From Virgisporangium aliadipatigenens (GTDB lineage: Bacteria; Actinomycetota; Actinomycetes; Mycobacteriales; Micromonosporaceae), in assembly GCF_016863615.1 (NCBI RefSeq), contig NZ_BOPF01000044.1, positions 1-64,000 of the forward strand: 64,000 nt of DNA. Reading direction: 5' to 3'. A program made the translations under genes and the position numbers. Positions 38,974 through 48,362 of the stretch are shown here, piece by piece (the first letter of the stretch is position 1; every line of letters begins with the position of its first letter). A model generated the notes under the pieces. It was given only the letters and a program-made list of their open reading frames with translations, made no database searches and had not been told where the DNA came from.

Positions 38974-41583
38974 GTGACGCTCGTTCGGGTCTATTGCGGA
39001 CTGGCGTCTGCGGAAAGCGCCGTCGTCACCACTGACGTGCAGGCATGGCTGACGGTGGCGGTGGTCGACGACTCGGGCCGCCTCGTGGACATCTGCGAGA
39101 TCAGTGACGACCCAGGGGGGTACGCCGAGCTGTGCGCTCTCTTCGCACAGCGTGGTGCCGGTTCAGGCGGTGTTGCCATCGCCACACAGGGTAACGATCA
39201 TGTCGTCACCAAGTTGCTGGCCGCGGCCGGCAGGTACCTCTCGTTGAGCGACGAGTCCTCTGTGGACGATTACGCGGAACGCTTCGCCGACGACGAGTCT
39301 CCCGAGGAGATGCGCTCCGGCAGGGCCGAACGTCGCGCGGTCGGACTGGCCCGCGCGTTGCAGGCCGGCGTTCTGTCCGCCGTGCCGCAGGCGCCGCCCG
39401 GCGAGCTGCTGTCGTTGAAGCCGCTGCTCGCCGCGCACGACGCCGTCGTGACCGGACGGCGTTCGGCGGCGGGGACGCTGCGCGACGTCCTGCGGGAGCT
39501 GTACCCCGCGGCGCTGCGCGCCTACGCCGACCCGGCCGAGCCGGTGCCGCTGGCGGTGCTCGACGCGCTGCCGGAGCCCGGTCAGCTGGCCGCCGGCCGC
39601 ACCCAGGAAACTCACATCGTCGCCCAGCTGGTCGAGGCCGGTGTCGCCGAACGGGCGACCGTCGCGGAGGCGGTCACCGCCCTGCGGGTGGCGATCTCGG
39701 AAACTCCCCGCCGGGCCGGTATGACCCGCGCCATGACGTCCGCCGTCGCGGAGTCGGTGCGCCAGACGGTCGCCTCCGTGCGGGCCTGCGACGCCGCCGC
39801 CGAGTCCATGGTCGAGGTCATCGCCGACCGGATGGCCGAAGCCGCCGTTCCGGGCGGGGACGAGCTGCCCGGGCCGACGCCGCTGCGCGTGGTGCAGGAC
39901 GACGACCGCCAGTCGGGCGGCCGACGCCGCAGCGCCGCCTCGGCGGCCTCGCTCGTGCCGCCGGCCGATCACCCCGCGGAGCGCGGTGCGACGTTCGGTG
40001 GGCTCCGCACGGGCGAGCAGCGCACCGTGCCGGCTCCCGCCGCGGGCTTCGCCTCGCGCACCGGTGAGCACCGGACCGTTCCGGCCCAGCCGGCCGCCGG
40101 TTTCGCGTCGCGTACCGGTGAGCAGCGCACCGTCCCGGCAGCCGGGTTCGGACCCCGCACCGGTGAGCAGCGCACCGTCCCGGCGCCCGGATTCGGGCCT
40201 CGGACCGGTGAGCACCGGACCGTTCCGGCGCAGCCGGCCGCGCGTTCCGCGCCGACCGTGATCCCGTCGTCGAGCCGCCGCCCGCAGGGCCGGCCCGACC
40301 TCGACCAGCCCGCCGCCGCGGCCGTTCCGGCGCAGAGCCCGCCGGTCGAGCCGCCGTCGCCGCTGGAGCAGGCCGTGCGCCGCGCCACCGGGGCGACCGG
40401 CCCGCGTTCCGGGGTCGAGATGCCCGGGCCGCTGCCGACCCGTGGGCAGACCGCACCGCCGTCGGTCAGCGCCGAGTACCCGATGGTGGGGCACCTTCCG
40501 CCGGCCGGGCAGCTGCCGCCGGCGTCCGCTCCGCAGTCCGGGCCGCGGCGTCCCCCGTTCACCCGGGCGGAGCCGACCCTTTACACCACCGGCGAGTACA
40601 GCCGGCTGGCGGCGTCGTTCGACCGGGAGTCCGGCGACTCGACCAACGGTGGCGGGTCCGCCCCGGCACCGCGCCAGTCGCCCGAGGCGACCCGGGCCGC
40701 GATGCCGCCGGCGCCGATCATGCCCGTCGAGCCGCCGCAGCTGTCGCCCGAGGTGCCGGCTCCCGGTTCGCGGTCGACGTGGCCCAACACCGCCGACGGC
40801 ACCCAGCCCGAGGTCGAGCCGGAGCCGGTGCGCAACGGCGTGACGGATGTACCGCGGCTGGTCGACCTGCCCCGGCAGCGTGAGGGTCGGATCGTGCCGC
40901 CGTGGCAGTCCGACGACCTGCCCGCCGAGCCGCCGACGTTGCGCCTCGTGGAGCCCGCTCCGCTGGCCGACCCGGCGCTCAGTTCGCTGCCGCAGGACTC
41001 CCGGCTCGACCCGCCGGCGCTGCGCCTGGTGGAGCCGGACCCGCCGCCCATGCGCGCCACCAACGGCAGCCGGAGCGCCGGCCTCGACCCGCTCGGTGAC
41101 GCACCGGTGGACCTCAGCGCCGCGGACGACGACCTGCTGATCTTCTCGCAGTGCCGCTCGGCGTGGTTCACGGATCCGACCGAGGAAAACGACGCCGCCG
41201 AGGACGAACTCGACTGGGGCACCGCCGCCGACCTCGGTTGGCAGGCGGCACGACAGGCCGACCGGCCGGCCGTGGGCGCCGAGACGGGTGCCGGGCTGCC
41301 GAAGCGTGTGCCGCAGGAGAACCTGGTGCCCGGTTCGGCCATCCCGCCGCCGGAACGCCCGCTGCGCATCGTGCGCGACGCGGCCTCCATCGCGGCACAC
41401 ACCAGCGGCTACTTCAGCGGGTACCGGCGGGGCCAGGAGGTCGGCGGGTTCTCCGTCGGCGGCCGCCCCGGACGGGAGTCCTCGACGGGTTGGGACTTCG
41501 CCCGCGAGGCGTCCAACAGCCAGCAGTTCACCGCCAACGGTGGGCAGCAGGAGGAGTACGAGTACCGCTCCGCGCGCCGCTAG
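38974..41583 (+). CDS. IS110-transposase-like protein with a conservon-kinase-type C-terminal tail
   Basis: An 869-aa protein. Residues 1-320 follow the layout of IS110-type transposases (TDVQAWLTVAVVDDSGRLVD; GGYAELCALFAQRG; LLSLKPLLAAHDAVV; LRELYPAALRAYADP). One catalytic aspartate may remain (TTDV); the glutamate and the distal KTD-type aspartates are absent. A Pro-rich region carries five RTGE[QH]RTVPA repeats (40005-40233). The tail has AWF, TAADLGWQAA (from residue 750), GLPKRVPQENLVPG (about 774) and SGYRRGQEVG. The same elements end the CvnA kinase encoded at 43133-46861. GTG 38974 is chosen for GGAGGA 9 nt upstream. Probably domesticated. Confidence 0.7.
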   Translation: MTLVRVYCGLASAESAVVTTDVQAWLTVAVVDDSGRLVDICEISDDPGGYAELCALFAQRGAGSGGVAIATQGNDHVVTKLLAAAGRYLSLSDESSVDDYAERFADDESPEEMRSGRAERRAVGLARALQAGVLSAVPQAPPGELLSLKPLLAAHDAVVTGRRSAAGTLRDVLRELYPAALRAYADPAEPVPLAVLDALPEPGQLAAGRTQETHIVAQLVEAGVAERATVAEAVTALRVAISETPRRAGMTRAMTSAVAESVRQTVASVRACDAAAESMVEVIADRMAEAAVPGGDELPGPTPLRVVQDDDRQSGGRRRSAASAASLVPPADHPAERGATFGGLRTGEQRTVPAPAAGFASRTGEHRTVPAQPAAGFASRTGEQRTVPAAGFGPRTGEQRTVPAPGFGPRTGEHRTVPAQPAARSAPTVIPSSSRRPQGRPDLDQPAAAAVPAQSPPVEPPSPLEQAVRRATGATGPRSGVEMPGPLPTRGQTAPPSVSAEYPMVGHLPPAGQLPPASAPQSGPRRPPFTRAEPTLYTTGEYSRLAASFDRESGDSTNGGGSAPAPRQSPEATRAAMPPAPIMPVEPPQLSPEVPAPGSRSTWPNTADGTQPEVEPEPVRNGVTDVPRLVDLPRQREGRIVPPWQSDDLPAEPPTLRLVEPAPLADPALSSLPQDSRLDPPALRLVEPDPPPMRATNGSRSAGLDPLGDAPVDLSAADDDLLIFSQCRSAWFTDPTEENDAAEDELDWGTAADLGWQAARQADRPAVGAETGAGLPKRVPQENLVPGSAIPPPERPLRIVRDAASIAAHTSGYFSGYRRGQEVGGFSVGGRPGRESSTGWDFAREASNSQQFTANGGQQEEYEYRSARR
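40005..40233 (+). repeat. Five tandem copies of a RTGE[QH]RTVPA-coding unit
   Basis: Imperfect in-frame repeats of roughly 45-54 bp inside the IS110-like gene. Each encodes RTGE, then Q or H, then RTVPA, followed by an Ala/Gly/Phe/Pro spacer. Confidence 0.85.
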
Positions 41584-41596
41584 TCGTCAGTACGCG

Positions 41597-41629
41597 AAGA
41601 GGCCGCACCCACACCGGGTGCGGCCTCTT
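41597..41629. terminator. Bidirectional terminator after the IS110-like gene
   Basis: 14-bp perfect stem (AAGAGGCCGCACCC and its complement, 5-nt loop), flanked by A/T on both sides, 14 nt after the stop codon at 41583. Confidence 0.85.
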
Positions 41630-41669
41630 TCGTGTCCGCCCAGGGGTGCCGCACGATCAGAGGGCACCG

Positions 41670-41702
41670 AAAAGCCCGCCACGATCGCCGTGGCGGGCTT
41701 TT
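41670..41702. terminator. Bidirectional terminator after cvnD
   Basis: 14-bp stem (AAAAGCCCGCCACG and its complement, loop ATCGC) with T4 on each side, 13 bp downstream of the cvnD stop on the minus strand. Confidence 0.85.
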
Positions 41703-41714
41703 GAAGGCTCAGTC

Positions 41715-42302
41715 CTAGACCCGTTCGGGGGAGCGCGTCCGACGCATCGTGAGGACGTACTCGACGAGCGAGATCAGCACCTGCTTCGTCGACTCGCGGG
41801 TACGCGCGTCGCACGGCACGACCGGAACGTCGCTGGAGATCGCCAGCGCTTCCCGGACGTCGTCGGCGTTGTGGTACTGAACGCCGTCGAAGCAGTCGAT
41901 CGCCACCAGGTACGGGAGGCGACGGTGCTCGAAGAAGTCGATGGCCGCGAAGCAGTCCGCCAACCGGCGGGTGTCGACCATGACCACGGCACCGATGGCA
42001 CCGCGCACGAGCTCGTCCCACATGAACCAGAACCGCGTCTGACCCGGCGTACCGAACAGGTACAGGATCAGGTCCCGGTCGATGCTGATCCGGCCGAAGT
42101 CCATCGCGACCGTGGTCGTGAGCTTGCCGGGCACCTGCCGGGTGTCGTCCACCCCCACGCCGGCCGAGGTCATGACGGCCTCGGTTGTCAGCGGGGTGAT
42201 CTCCGAGACCGAGCCCACCAGCGTCGTCTTGCCGACACCAAATCCGCCGGCAATAACGATCTTGGCTGATGTGACCCGCCCGGAGGCGGGGCGTGGCGTC
42301 AT
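41715..42302 (-). CDS. cvnD: Conservon GTPase CvnD
   Basis: A 195-aa small GTPase of the MglA/Ras-like CvnD family. P-loop GGFGVGKTTL is at about residues 19-28, the DxxG-equivalent region LYLFGTPGQTRFWFM follows, and the guanine specificity region is degenerate (VAIDCFDG). CvnD is the G-protein output of conservons, four-gene units resembling a membrane receptor plus G protein system in Streptomyces. ATG 42302 has GGAGG 7 nt upstream and lies 1 bp after the cvnC stop. It is the last gene of the unit, followed by a strong terminator. Confidence 0.92.
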   Translation of the reverse strand: MTPRPASGRVTSAKIVIAGGFGVGKTTLVGSVSEITPLTTEAVMTSAGVGVDDTRQVPGKLTTTVAMDFGRISIDRDLILYLFGTPGQTRFWFMWDELVRGAIGAVVMVDTRRLADCFAAIDFFEHRRLPYLVAIDCFDGVQYHNADDVREALAISSDVPVVPCDARTRESTKQVLISLVEYVLTMRRTRSPERV

Positions 42303-42303
42303 G

Positions 42304-42681
42304 TTAGAGCCTCCGAAGTCCACTGAGCACCCTCTCCAGCAGTTCTGTGCCCACCGGCTCGTTGTCGTCCAACGAGGCCGGCTCATGTACCGAGACCAGG
42401 CCGTCCTCCGCCATATCGGCGATGAGCACCCGGGCCACACCCAAGGGGAGATGCAATCGCGCCGCGATCTCCGCGAGCGACTGCACCCTGCCATCGCACA
42501 ACGTGGCAATGTACTGCTGCTCCTGGCCATGGTTTCCGCCCGGCCGGCTCCCCGCAGTCCGGCCGCGCACCGTGGTCTCGATGAGCGCTTCAATCGCGAT
42601 CTCAAGGGTGGGCCGGGTGCGGCCTCGGGTCACGGCGTATGGCCGCACAAGCGCGCCTGTTGGTTCGTCCCGATCCGCCAT
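42304..42681 (-). CDS. cvnC: Conservon DUF742 protein CvnC
   Basis: A 125-aa DUF742 protein. The conserved opening VRPYAVTRGRTRPT and the winged-helix-like part SLAEIAARLHLPLGVARVLIADMAEDGLVSVH are clear. CvnC is the second cytoplasmic adaptor of conservons, associating with CvnB and CvnD. ATG 42681 is preferred over GTG 42693 because AGGAGGT sits 10 nt before the ATG, whereas the GTG lies inside that Shine-Dalgarno sequence. Gene order and strand match the usual cvnA-B-C-D. Confidence 0.92.
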   Translation of the reverse strand: MADRDEPTGALVRPYAVTRGRTRPTLEIAIEALIETTVRGRTAGSRPGGNHGQEQQYIATLCDGRVQSLAEIAARLHLPLGVARVLIADMAEDGLVSVHEPASLDDNEPVGTELLERVLSGLRRL

Positions 42682-42731
42682 TTCGCCGTTCACCTCCTCA
42701 ACGCTTCCGCATCCTGCACCAACCGCTTAAT

Positions 42732-43136
42732 TTAGCCAAGCATCGATGCTGCGGGTCGCGGAGCCGGTGTCAAAGCGTCACCGACCCGGTCAACCAGCAG
42801 CGCCATTTCATAACCAACCTGACCGACGTCGCATGCCCGCGCGGCCAACACCGCGAACGACGAGCCGTCCGAGATCGACATCAGGAAGAGAAAGCCGTTG
42901 TCCATCTCGACAACGGTCTGCAGCACCGCACCGCCCTCGAAGCAACGCGAGGCGCCCTGGGTGAGGCTGACGAGCCCGGAAGCGATGGCGGAAAGCTGGT
43001 CGGCACGGTCCCGGGGCAGATCCCGGGAAGCCGCCAGAAGCAGGCCGTCCGCCGAGACCGCCACCGCGTGTGCGACACCTGGTACGCGATCGGCGAAGTT
43101 GGCGAGCAACCAACCGAGGTCCTGGGTCGATGTCAT
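42732..43136 (-). CDS. cvnB: Conservon Roadblock/LC7 protein CvnB
   Basis: A 134-aa Roadblock/LC7 protein ([35 protein letters not shown]). Such proteins act as scaffolds or GTPase regulators; in conservons CvnB bridges kinase and GTPase. The ATG at 43136 overlaps the cvnA stop by 4 bp, so the two are translationally coupled. The usual roadblock fold elements [11 protein letters not shown] and a C-terminal helix are present. Confidence 0.93.
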   Translation of the reverse strand: MTSTQDLGWLLANFADRVPGVAHAVAVSADGLLLAASRDLPRDRADQLSAIASGLVSLTQGASRCFEGGAVLQTVVEMDNGFLFLMSISDGSSFAVLAARACDVGQVGYEMALLVDRVGDALTPAPRPAASMLG

Positions 43137-46100
43137 GCTTCGTGCTCCTTGCCACCCTGCGGGTTCCGTGCCCCTGCCTGGGACGCGCCGGAATCAGCGG
43201 TAGTCGGTTGCTGGCTGGTGCGTCCACGCTGGACGCCCCGGTGGTACGCGGACAGCAGGCCCCGGACACCCTCGGGAGTGCGTCGGTGCGCTGTCGTCGT
43301 GCTCTTCTCGATGCCGCCCGGAACGAGCTGCGACATCGGCACCCGCTTCGGCAGACCGGTCTCCGTAAGGCTGAAGTCCCGTTCCTCCACGATCGCCTCG
43401 GCGGCCTGCCAGCCCTCGTCGGCTGCCGTACGCCAGGTTACCTGCTCGCCCGGACCAACCCTGTCCCCCGGAACCGGACCGGTGCCGGGCTGTGACATCG
43501 CGGCGGCCGGAGCCATCGACGGGGCCGGCTCAGCGGGCCGCGACGGCGGCGTGCCGTACGGGCTGTCGGCGGTCGAGGGCGGGCTGCCGTACGGGCTGTC
43601 GGAGAACGGTGCCGCGTCGGCCGGGTTGGGCCCCCGCGTCGTGGGACGGGTCGGCAGCGCCGTGATACCGCCGGCGCGGCCACCCGAGGGCGGCGTGGCC
43701 GGCTGCTCCGAAGCGGCGGGAGCCGTGGGAGCCTGCCGTTCCGCCGAACCGTTGAGCGACGGCGCAGCCGCCGTGCCGTTGGCCGAGATCGCGGCCGGAG
43801 CCTCGATCGACGGCGCGTTTTCCGCGTCCATCGGCGACGGCCGCTTGGTGCTGAACCACTTGGACTCCACCGACCGGAAGATCGGCAGCTCCATGGTCTC
43901 GTCCATGGCCGGCATCGCGGCCAGCTGCTCCTCGCTCGGCAGCTCCGGGCGAAGGTTGCTGCGCGAACCCTGCGGCGGCTCCCAGTCGTCCCGCAGCCGC
44001 GGGATCTCGGCAGTCATGTCGACGGCCGGACCGAAGATCGAATCGGCGGCTGCCGGCTCGGGCTCCGGCGACGGCGTCGGCGCGACCGGCGGCCACGCGG
44101 GCGGCGGGGTCGGACCGGACGGCGGACCACCGAGGGGACCGGTCGGACGGGCCGGCAGCGGCGCCGACTGGCTGCCCGCGGGGGGCAGCGCCGGAGGCGG
44201 CGTGGCCGGACCGGCCGGCGGGCCGGAGTGGAACGCCTCGGGCGTCGTCGGACGCTGGCGCGGAATCAGCGAACCGTTGTCGCCCGCACCCTGGTCCGAA
44301 GAGACCTCGCCGTCGACGGTCCAGTGGTCACCGGCGCGACGCTGCGGGAGCGAGCTGTCCGGGGCCGGAACGGGCGGCGGAGGCATGGTGCCGTTGCCGT
44401 TGTTGGGCACGACCGGCGTGGCACCCGTCAGGTCGGACCACGGCGGCAGGGCACGCTGCGGGCCGGGGCGCGCCGGCGGAGGCGCGTCGCCGCCACCGCG
44501 CATCGGACGGTCGCCACCCGAGGGCGGCTTGCTGAACCCGCCGAACCCACCGGAGGCGGCGCCACCGGAGGTCGGCGCGGCCTGCGGCCGGGACGGCAGC
44601 GCGCCGTTGCCCGGGACGGGGCCGTTGTTGCCGACGAACGCACTGGGCGACGACGGGCCGACACCGGCCGGGGTGAGCCCGTTGGCACCCGCACCAGCGC
44701 TCTGGAAGCCGGACTGCCGGGTCGGAATGCCCTGGCTGCCCTCCAGCGCGAGTGCGCGGGAGCCGCTGGTCGGAGCCGGCTGCGGCGGGAGCGACGGCGG
44801 AAGCTGCCGCTCGGGTGCGGGGGCCGGGCCGGCACCCGCGCCCACCATCGGCATCTGCGAGGTGGGGGTCCGTCCGGCCATCGCCCGCTGGACCAGCACA
44901 CCGGCCGGCAGGGCGATGTCGGCGACGGTGCCGCGTTCCTGGGCGCGCCGCAGTTCCACCTTGACGCCGTGCCGGGCCGCCAGCCGGGCGACCACGACGA
45001 GGCCCATCATTCGGGAGACGGCGACGTCCACGACCGGCGGGTTGGCCAGCTTGTCGTTGAGCTCGCGCATCTGGTCGGGGCTGATGCCGATGCCGCGGTC
45101 CTCGACCAGCAGCACGGCGCGGTCACCGACCCGACGGGCCTCCACGACGACGGCGGAGTCCGGCGGCGAGAACGCGGTCGCGTTGTCGAGCAGCTCGGCG
45201 ATCAGGTGGACCATGTCGTTGACCGCGTGCGCCGCGATCTCGACGTCCCGGTCGATCGTGCCGAACTCGATGCGGGTGTAGTGCTCCACCTCGGACTGCG
45301 CGGCGCGGAGGACGTCCATGAGGGGCGCCGGCTCGCGCTGCACACGGGAGGAGTCGGCACCGGCGAGGACCAGGAGGTTCTCGTCGTTACGCCGCATTCG
45401 GGTGGCCAGGTGGTCCAGCTGGAACAGCTCGGCCAGGCGGTCCGGGTCCTCCTCACCGCGTTCGAGGCGGTCCAGGTGACCGATGAGCCGGTCGACCAAG
45501 ATCTGCGAACGGCGGGCGAGGTTGACGAACATCGTCGCGACGCTGGCGCGCAGTTGGGCCTGCTCGGCCGCGGTACGCACCGCTTCGAGGTGAACGGCGT
45601 TGAACGCCTCGGTCACCTGCCCGAACTCGTCCCGGCTGCGCACCGGCAGCGGCTCCGAGATCTGGCGCGCTACCTGATCCGGCGAGGATTGGATGGCCAG
45701 TGCGGGATCGCGCAGTCGGGCCACCGCCTGCGGCAGGCCGTACTGGGCGACGGTGAGCGCGCCGTGGCGCAGTTCGCGCAGGGAGCGGGCCATCGACCGG
45801 GCGACGAGCCAGGCGAAGAGGATCGCCAGGAGCAGCATCGCCAGGAGCAGGCCGGTCTCGACGAGAACGGTGCGCTGCAGGTTGTCCCGCTCGATGGTGG
45901 CGCGTTCGACGATCGCCTCGTCCATCTCGTGCTCGACCTCGCGCAGCCGGTCGGCGTAGGCCGACATCGCGCTGTCCCAGTCGACCGCGGTGAACGTCAG
46001 GCCGGCGCCCTGGGCGGAGCCCACCTGGCCCTCGTAGAGAACGGCCTTGCGCAGGTCACCACCGGAGAGCGTCTGCTCGAAGAGCTCCTTCTGGCTGGGC

Positions 46101-46861
46101 AGCGCGTTTTCCTTGAACCGCGCCTCGGCCTCCTGGCGGAGCGCGATCCGGCTGTCGAACTCCTGCTGCAGCACGCTGGTCATGCCGCCTTCGCCGGCGG
46201 CGAGCGCCCGGAGCACGACGATGCGTTCCTGGGTGAGGAACTCCTTCTGCTCCGAGATCGCGTACGCGTTCTGCTGGTCGACGCTCAGCTCGGGCTCGTT
46301 GGTGAGCCGCGCGGAGGCCTGCTTGACCGAGAGAAGACCGTCGACGATCTCCTGGTAGCGGTGCGCCAGGTTGGACTGGGCGAGGCCCTTGTCGCTGCGC
46401 AGCTGCTCCCGGATGACGGGGATGTCGCTGAGCTGGCCGTCGACCTGCTTGAGCACCGGATTGGCGGTGTCGTCCACGTCCGCGACGGCGGAACGGCTGG
46501 ACTGGTAGCCCTGCAGCGTCTTGTCCGTCTGCGGTGTGACCTTGTCGAACGCGGCCTTGGCCTCGGCCTTGCCCGCTTCCGGCGAACCGGCGAGCAGGAT
46601 GGCGGCGGCGCGCTCGTTCTGCAGGTCGTGGATCAGCCCGCCGGCCTGCTCGGAGAGCCGGGACAGGGTGCGCGTCCGGTCGGCCCCGTTGGCGGAGTCG
46701 ACGTTTTCGATGAGTCCCGCGGTACCCACCACGATCGTGGCGATCGTCGGAACGATCATGATCAGTCCGAGTTTGGACCAGATCGGTAGGTCGCGGAGCC
46801 GGCCCACCGGGTTGCGCAGACGGGAGAACCTGGGGTTCTCCGTCATCGGCCGATCGCTCAC
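43133..46861 (-). CDS. cvnA: Conservon sensor histidine kinase CvnA (nitrate/nitrite-sensor type)
   Basis: A 1242-aa membrane kinase. TM1 (about residues 28-50) precedes an extracellular NIT-type sensing domain (to about 325). TM2 (about 328-354) and a HAMP domain lead to the kinase core, whose ATPase part has [13 protein letters not shown] near 550 and VEDRGIGIS. There is no canonical His-box, as in many CvnA proteins. A Pro-rich disordered tail of about 590 residues ends with [10 protein letters not shown] (residues 1145-1154), [15 protein letters not shown] (about 1168) and [12 protein letters not shown]. That tail matches the end of the IS110-like protein encoded at 38974-41583. GTG 46861 has GGAGGGG 7 nt upstream. 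Confidence 0.9.
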   Translation of the reverse strand: MSDRPMTENPRFSRLRNPVGRLRDLPIWSKLGLIMIVPTIATIVVGTAGLIENVDSANGADRTRTLSRLSEQAGGLIHDLQNERAAAILLAGSPEAGKAEAKAAFDKVTPQTDKTLQGYQSSRSAVADVDDTANPVLKQVDGQLSDIPVIREQLRSDKGLAQSNLAHRYQEIVDGLLSVKQASARLTNEPELSVDQQNAYAISEQKEFLTQERIVVLRALAAGEGGMTSVLQQEFDSRIALRQEAEARFKENALPSQKELFEQTLSGGDLRKAVLYEGQVGSAQGAGLTFTAVDWDSAMSAYADRLREVEHEMDEAIVERATIERDNLQRTVLVETGLLLAMLLLAILFAWLVARSMARSLRELRHGALTVAQYGLPQAVARLRDPALAIQSSPDQVARQISEPLPVRSRDEFGQVTEAFNAVHLEAVRTAAEQAQLRASVATMFVNLARRSQILVDRLIGHLDRLERGEEDPDRLAELFQLDHLATRMRRNDENLLVLAGADSSRVQREPAPLMDVLRAAQSEVEHYTRIEFGTIDRDVEIAAHAVNDMVHLIAELLDNATAFSPPDSAVVVEARRVGDRAVLLVEDRGIGISPDQMRELNDKLANPPVVDVAVSRMMGLVVVARLAARHGVKVELRRAQERGTVADIALPAGVLVQRAMAGRTPTSQMPMVGAGAGPAPAPERQLPPSLPPQPAPTSGSRALALEGSQGIPTRQSGFQSAGAGANGLTPAGVGPSSPSAFVGNNGPVPGNGALPSRPQAAPTSGGAASGGFGGFSKPPSGGDRPMRGGGDAPPPARPGPQRALPPWSDLTGATPVVPNNGNGTMPPPPVPAPDSSLPQRRAGDHWTVDGEVSSDQGAGDNGSLIPRQRPTTPEAFHSGPPAGPATPPPALPPAGSQSAPLPARPTGPLGGPPSGPTPPPAWPPVAPTPSPEPEPAAADSIFGPAVDMTAEIPRLRDDWEPPQGSRSNLRPELPSEEQLAAMPAMDETMELPIFRSVESKWFSTKRPSPMDAENAPSIEAPAAISANGTAAAPSLNGSAERQAPTAPAASEQPATPPSGGRAGGITALPTRPTTRGPNPADAAPFSDSPYGSPPSTADSPYGTPPSRPAEPAPSMAPAAAMSQPGTGPVPGDRVGPGEQVTWRTAADEGWQAAEAIVEERDFSLTETGLPKRVPMSQLVPGGIEKSTTTAHRRTPEGVRGLLSAYHRGVQRGRTSQQPTTADSGASQAGARNPQGGKEHEA

Positions 46862-47059
46862 CTCACCGCCCCTCCATACCGGCGCCCACACTTGCCAGGG
46901 CAACCGTAACCGTCCGGCTCGATCCGGCCAGACCTCCGAGATTCCACCACGTCCGTTGCCCCAAAGAAAGCCCAGGATGCCCGGGATCGCATATGTATGG
47001 AGATGGTTGGACCGCGCGGTGGGCGGGGAAAGAACACGATTTGTCCTTATTAATTTCGG

Positions 47060-47126
47060 GACCAAAGCCCTTATTCGGACACCGTTCTTTGGTAGGAAAC
47101 AAGACCAAAGCCCGTGATCCGGACAC
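47060..47126. repeat. Direct repeat pair with an inverted core, possible operator
   Basis: GACCAAAGCCC then CGGACAC occurs at 47060-47082 and again at 47103-47126, 43 bp apart, about four helical turns. An inverted CTTTGGT lies between them at 47087-47093. The position fits cvnA promoter control. Confidence 0.5.
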
Positions 47127-47208
47127 TAGCCCGAGCACTCGGAATGAGCCGACCGGACGATCCCGGTACCGCCCGTATGTTGACGCTGACTGGCGGTATG
47201 ACGCGGAC

Positions 47209-47237
47209 ACGGTGTGCGCATCGGTTGCGCACACCGT
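47209..47237 (-). terminator. Hairpin downstream of add
   Basis: 12-bp perfect arms (47209-47220 and 47226-47237) with a 5-nt loop, 15 nt after the add stop. No U tract. Confidence 0.5.
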
Positions 47238-47252
47238 TGGTACACCCGACAA

Positions 47253-48326
47253 TCACGCGGCGCCGAGCTTGGCGTACCCTGGCTTGATCACATCGTTGAT
47301 GAGCGCGAGTCGTTCGTCGAATGCGATAAATGCGCTCTTCATCGCGTTGACGGTGAACCATTGCAACTCGGTCCACCCGTAGCCGAAGGCGTCGCACAGC
47401 AACGCCATCTCCCGCGACATCGAGGTGCCGCTCATCAGGCGGTTGTCGGTGTTGACCGTCACCCGGAAGCGGAGGTCACGCAGCAGGCCGATCGGGTGCT
47501 CCGCGATCGACGGGGCCGCGCCGGTCTGCACGTTCGACGAGGGACACAGCTCCAACGGGATCCGCTTGTCGCGCACGTAAGCGGCGAGCCGGCCCAATGA
47601 CCGGTCCGCCGGATCGATGTCGTCGACGATCCGCACCCCGTGACCGAGGCGGTCCGCCCCGCACCACTGGATCGCCTGCCAGATCGACGGCAGCCCGAAG
47701 GCCTCGCCGGCATGGATGGTGAAGTGGAAGTTCTCCCGCTGGAGATACTCGAACGCGTCCAGGTGCCGGGTGGGCGGGAACCCCGCCTCCGCACCGGCGA
47801 TGTCGAAGCCGACGACGCCGCCGTCCCGGTAGCGCACGGACAGTTCGGCGATCTCCATCGAACGGGCGGCGTGCCGCATCGCGGTCAACAACGTGCCCAT
47901 CCGGATCGGCTTGCCCTCGGCGGCCGCCCGCGCGGAACCGTCGACGAAGCCCGCCAGCACCGCCTCGACCACCTCCGGCAGCGTCAGTCCGCGGGTCAGG
48001 TGCTGCTCGGGCGCGAACCGCACCTCGGCGTAGACCACCCCGTCGCGGGCCAGGTCGAGGGCGCACTCGGCGGCGACCCGGTGCAGCGACTCAGCCGTCT
48101 GCATGACAGCGACCGTGTGGCTGAACGTCTCCAGGTACCGTTCCAACGAGCCCGAGTCGGCGGCCCTGGTGAACCACTCCCCCAGGGCGTCGGCCGAGTC
48201 GGCGGGCAGCTCGTGCCCGACCTCCGCGGCGAGTTCGACCACGGTGGACGGCCGCAGGCCGCCGTCGAGGTGATCGTGCAGTAGGACCTTGGGGGCGAGC
48301 CGGATCTCGTCATAGGTCGGTGCCAT
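47253..48326 (-). CDS. add: Adenosine deaminase
   Basis: A 357-aa enzyme converting adenosine and deoxyadenosine to inosine forms. The zinc ligands are in LHDHLDGG, the proton-shuttle region in [12 protein letters not shown], the catalytic His in RLGHGVRI, and the zinc aspartate in [11 protein letters not shown]. Length and start ([19 protein letters not shown]) are standard. TAGGGT lies 6 nt upstream of ATG 48326, a leaderless layout. It is apart from but functionally linked to the nucleoside operon at 52.1-60.3 kb. Confidence 0.96.
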   Translation of the reverse strand: MAPTYDEIRLAPKVLLHDHLDGGLRPSTVVELAAEVGHELPADSADALGEWFTRAADSGSLERYLETFSHTVAVMQTAESLHRVAAECALDLARDGVVYAEVRFAPEQHLTRGLTLPEVVEAVLAGFVDGSARAAAEGKPIRMGTLLTAMRHAARSMEIAELSVRYRDGGVVGFDIAGAEAGFPPTRHLDAFEYLQRENFHFTIHAGEAFGLPSIWQAIQWCGADRLGHGVRIVDDIDPADRSLGRLAAYVRDKRIPLELCPSSNVQTGAAPSIAEHPIGLLRDLRFRVTVNTDNRLMSGTSMSREMALLCDAFGYGWTELQWFTVNAMKSAFIAFDERLALINDVIKPGYAKLGAA

Positions 48327-48332
48327 GCGAAG

Positions 48333-48338
48333 ACCCTA
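48333..48338 (-). promoter_or_regulatory. -10 box for add
   Basis: TAGGGT ends 6 nt before ATG 48326. Confidence 0.5.
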
Positions 48339-48362
48339 GTGCGCGCCCGAAGGGATGGACGG

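Larger units (their letters stand above)
46862..47252. other. Conservon promoter region, AT-richer
   Basis: No gene is supported. It contains an AT-rich segment (47040-47080), ACCAAAG repeats on both strands, a 23-24-bp imperfect direct repeat at 47060-47082 and 47103-47126, and a hairpin at 47209-47237 that may end the add transcript. Confidence 0.6.

Noticed and set aside
38869-41583. Intact mobile IS110 element
   Set aside because: Catalytic acids are mostly lost, no ends were recognised, and the protein has a long host-type tail; treated as a domesticated gene.
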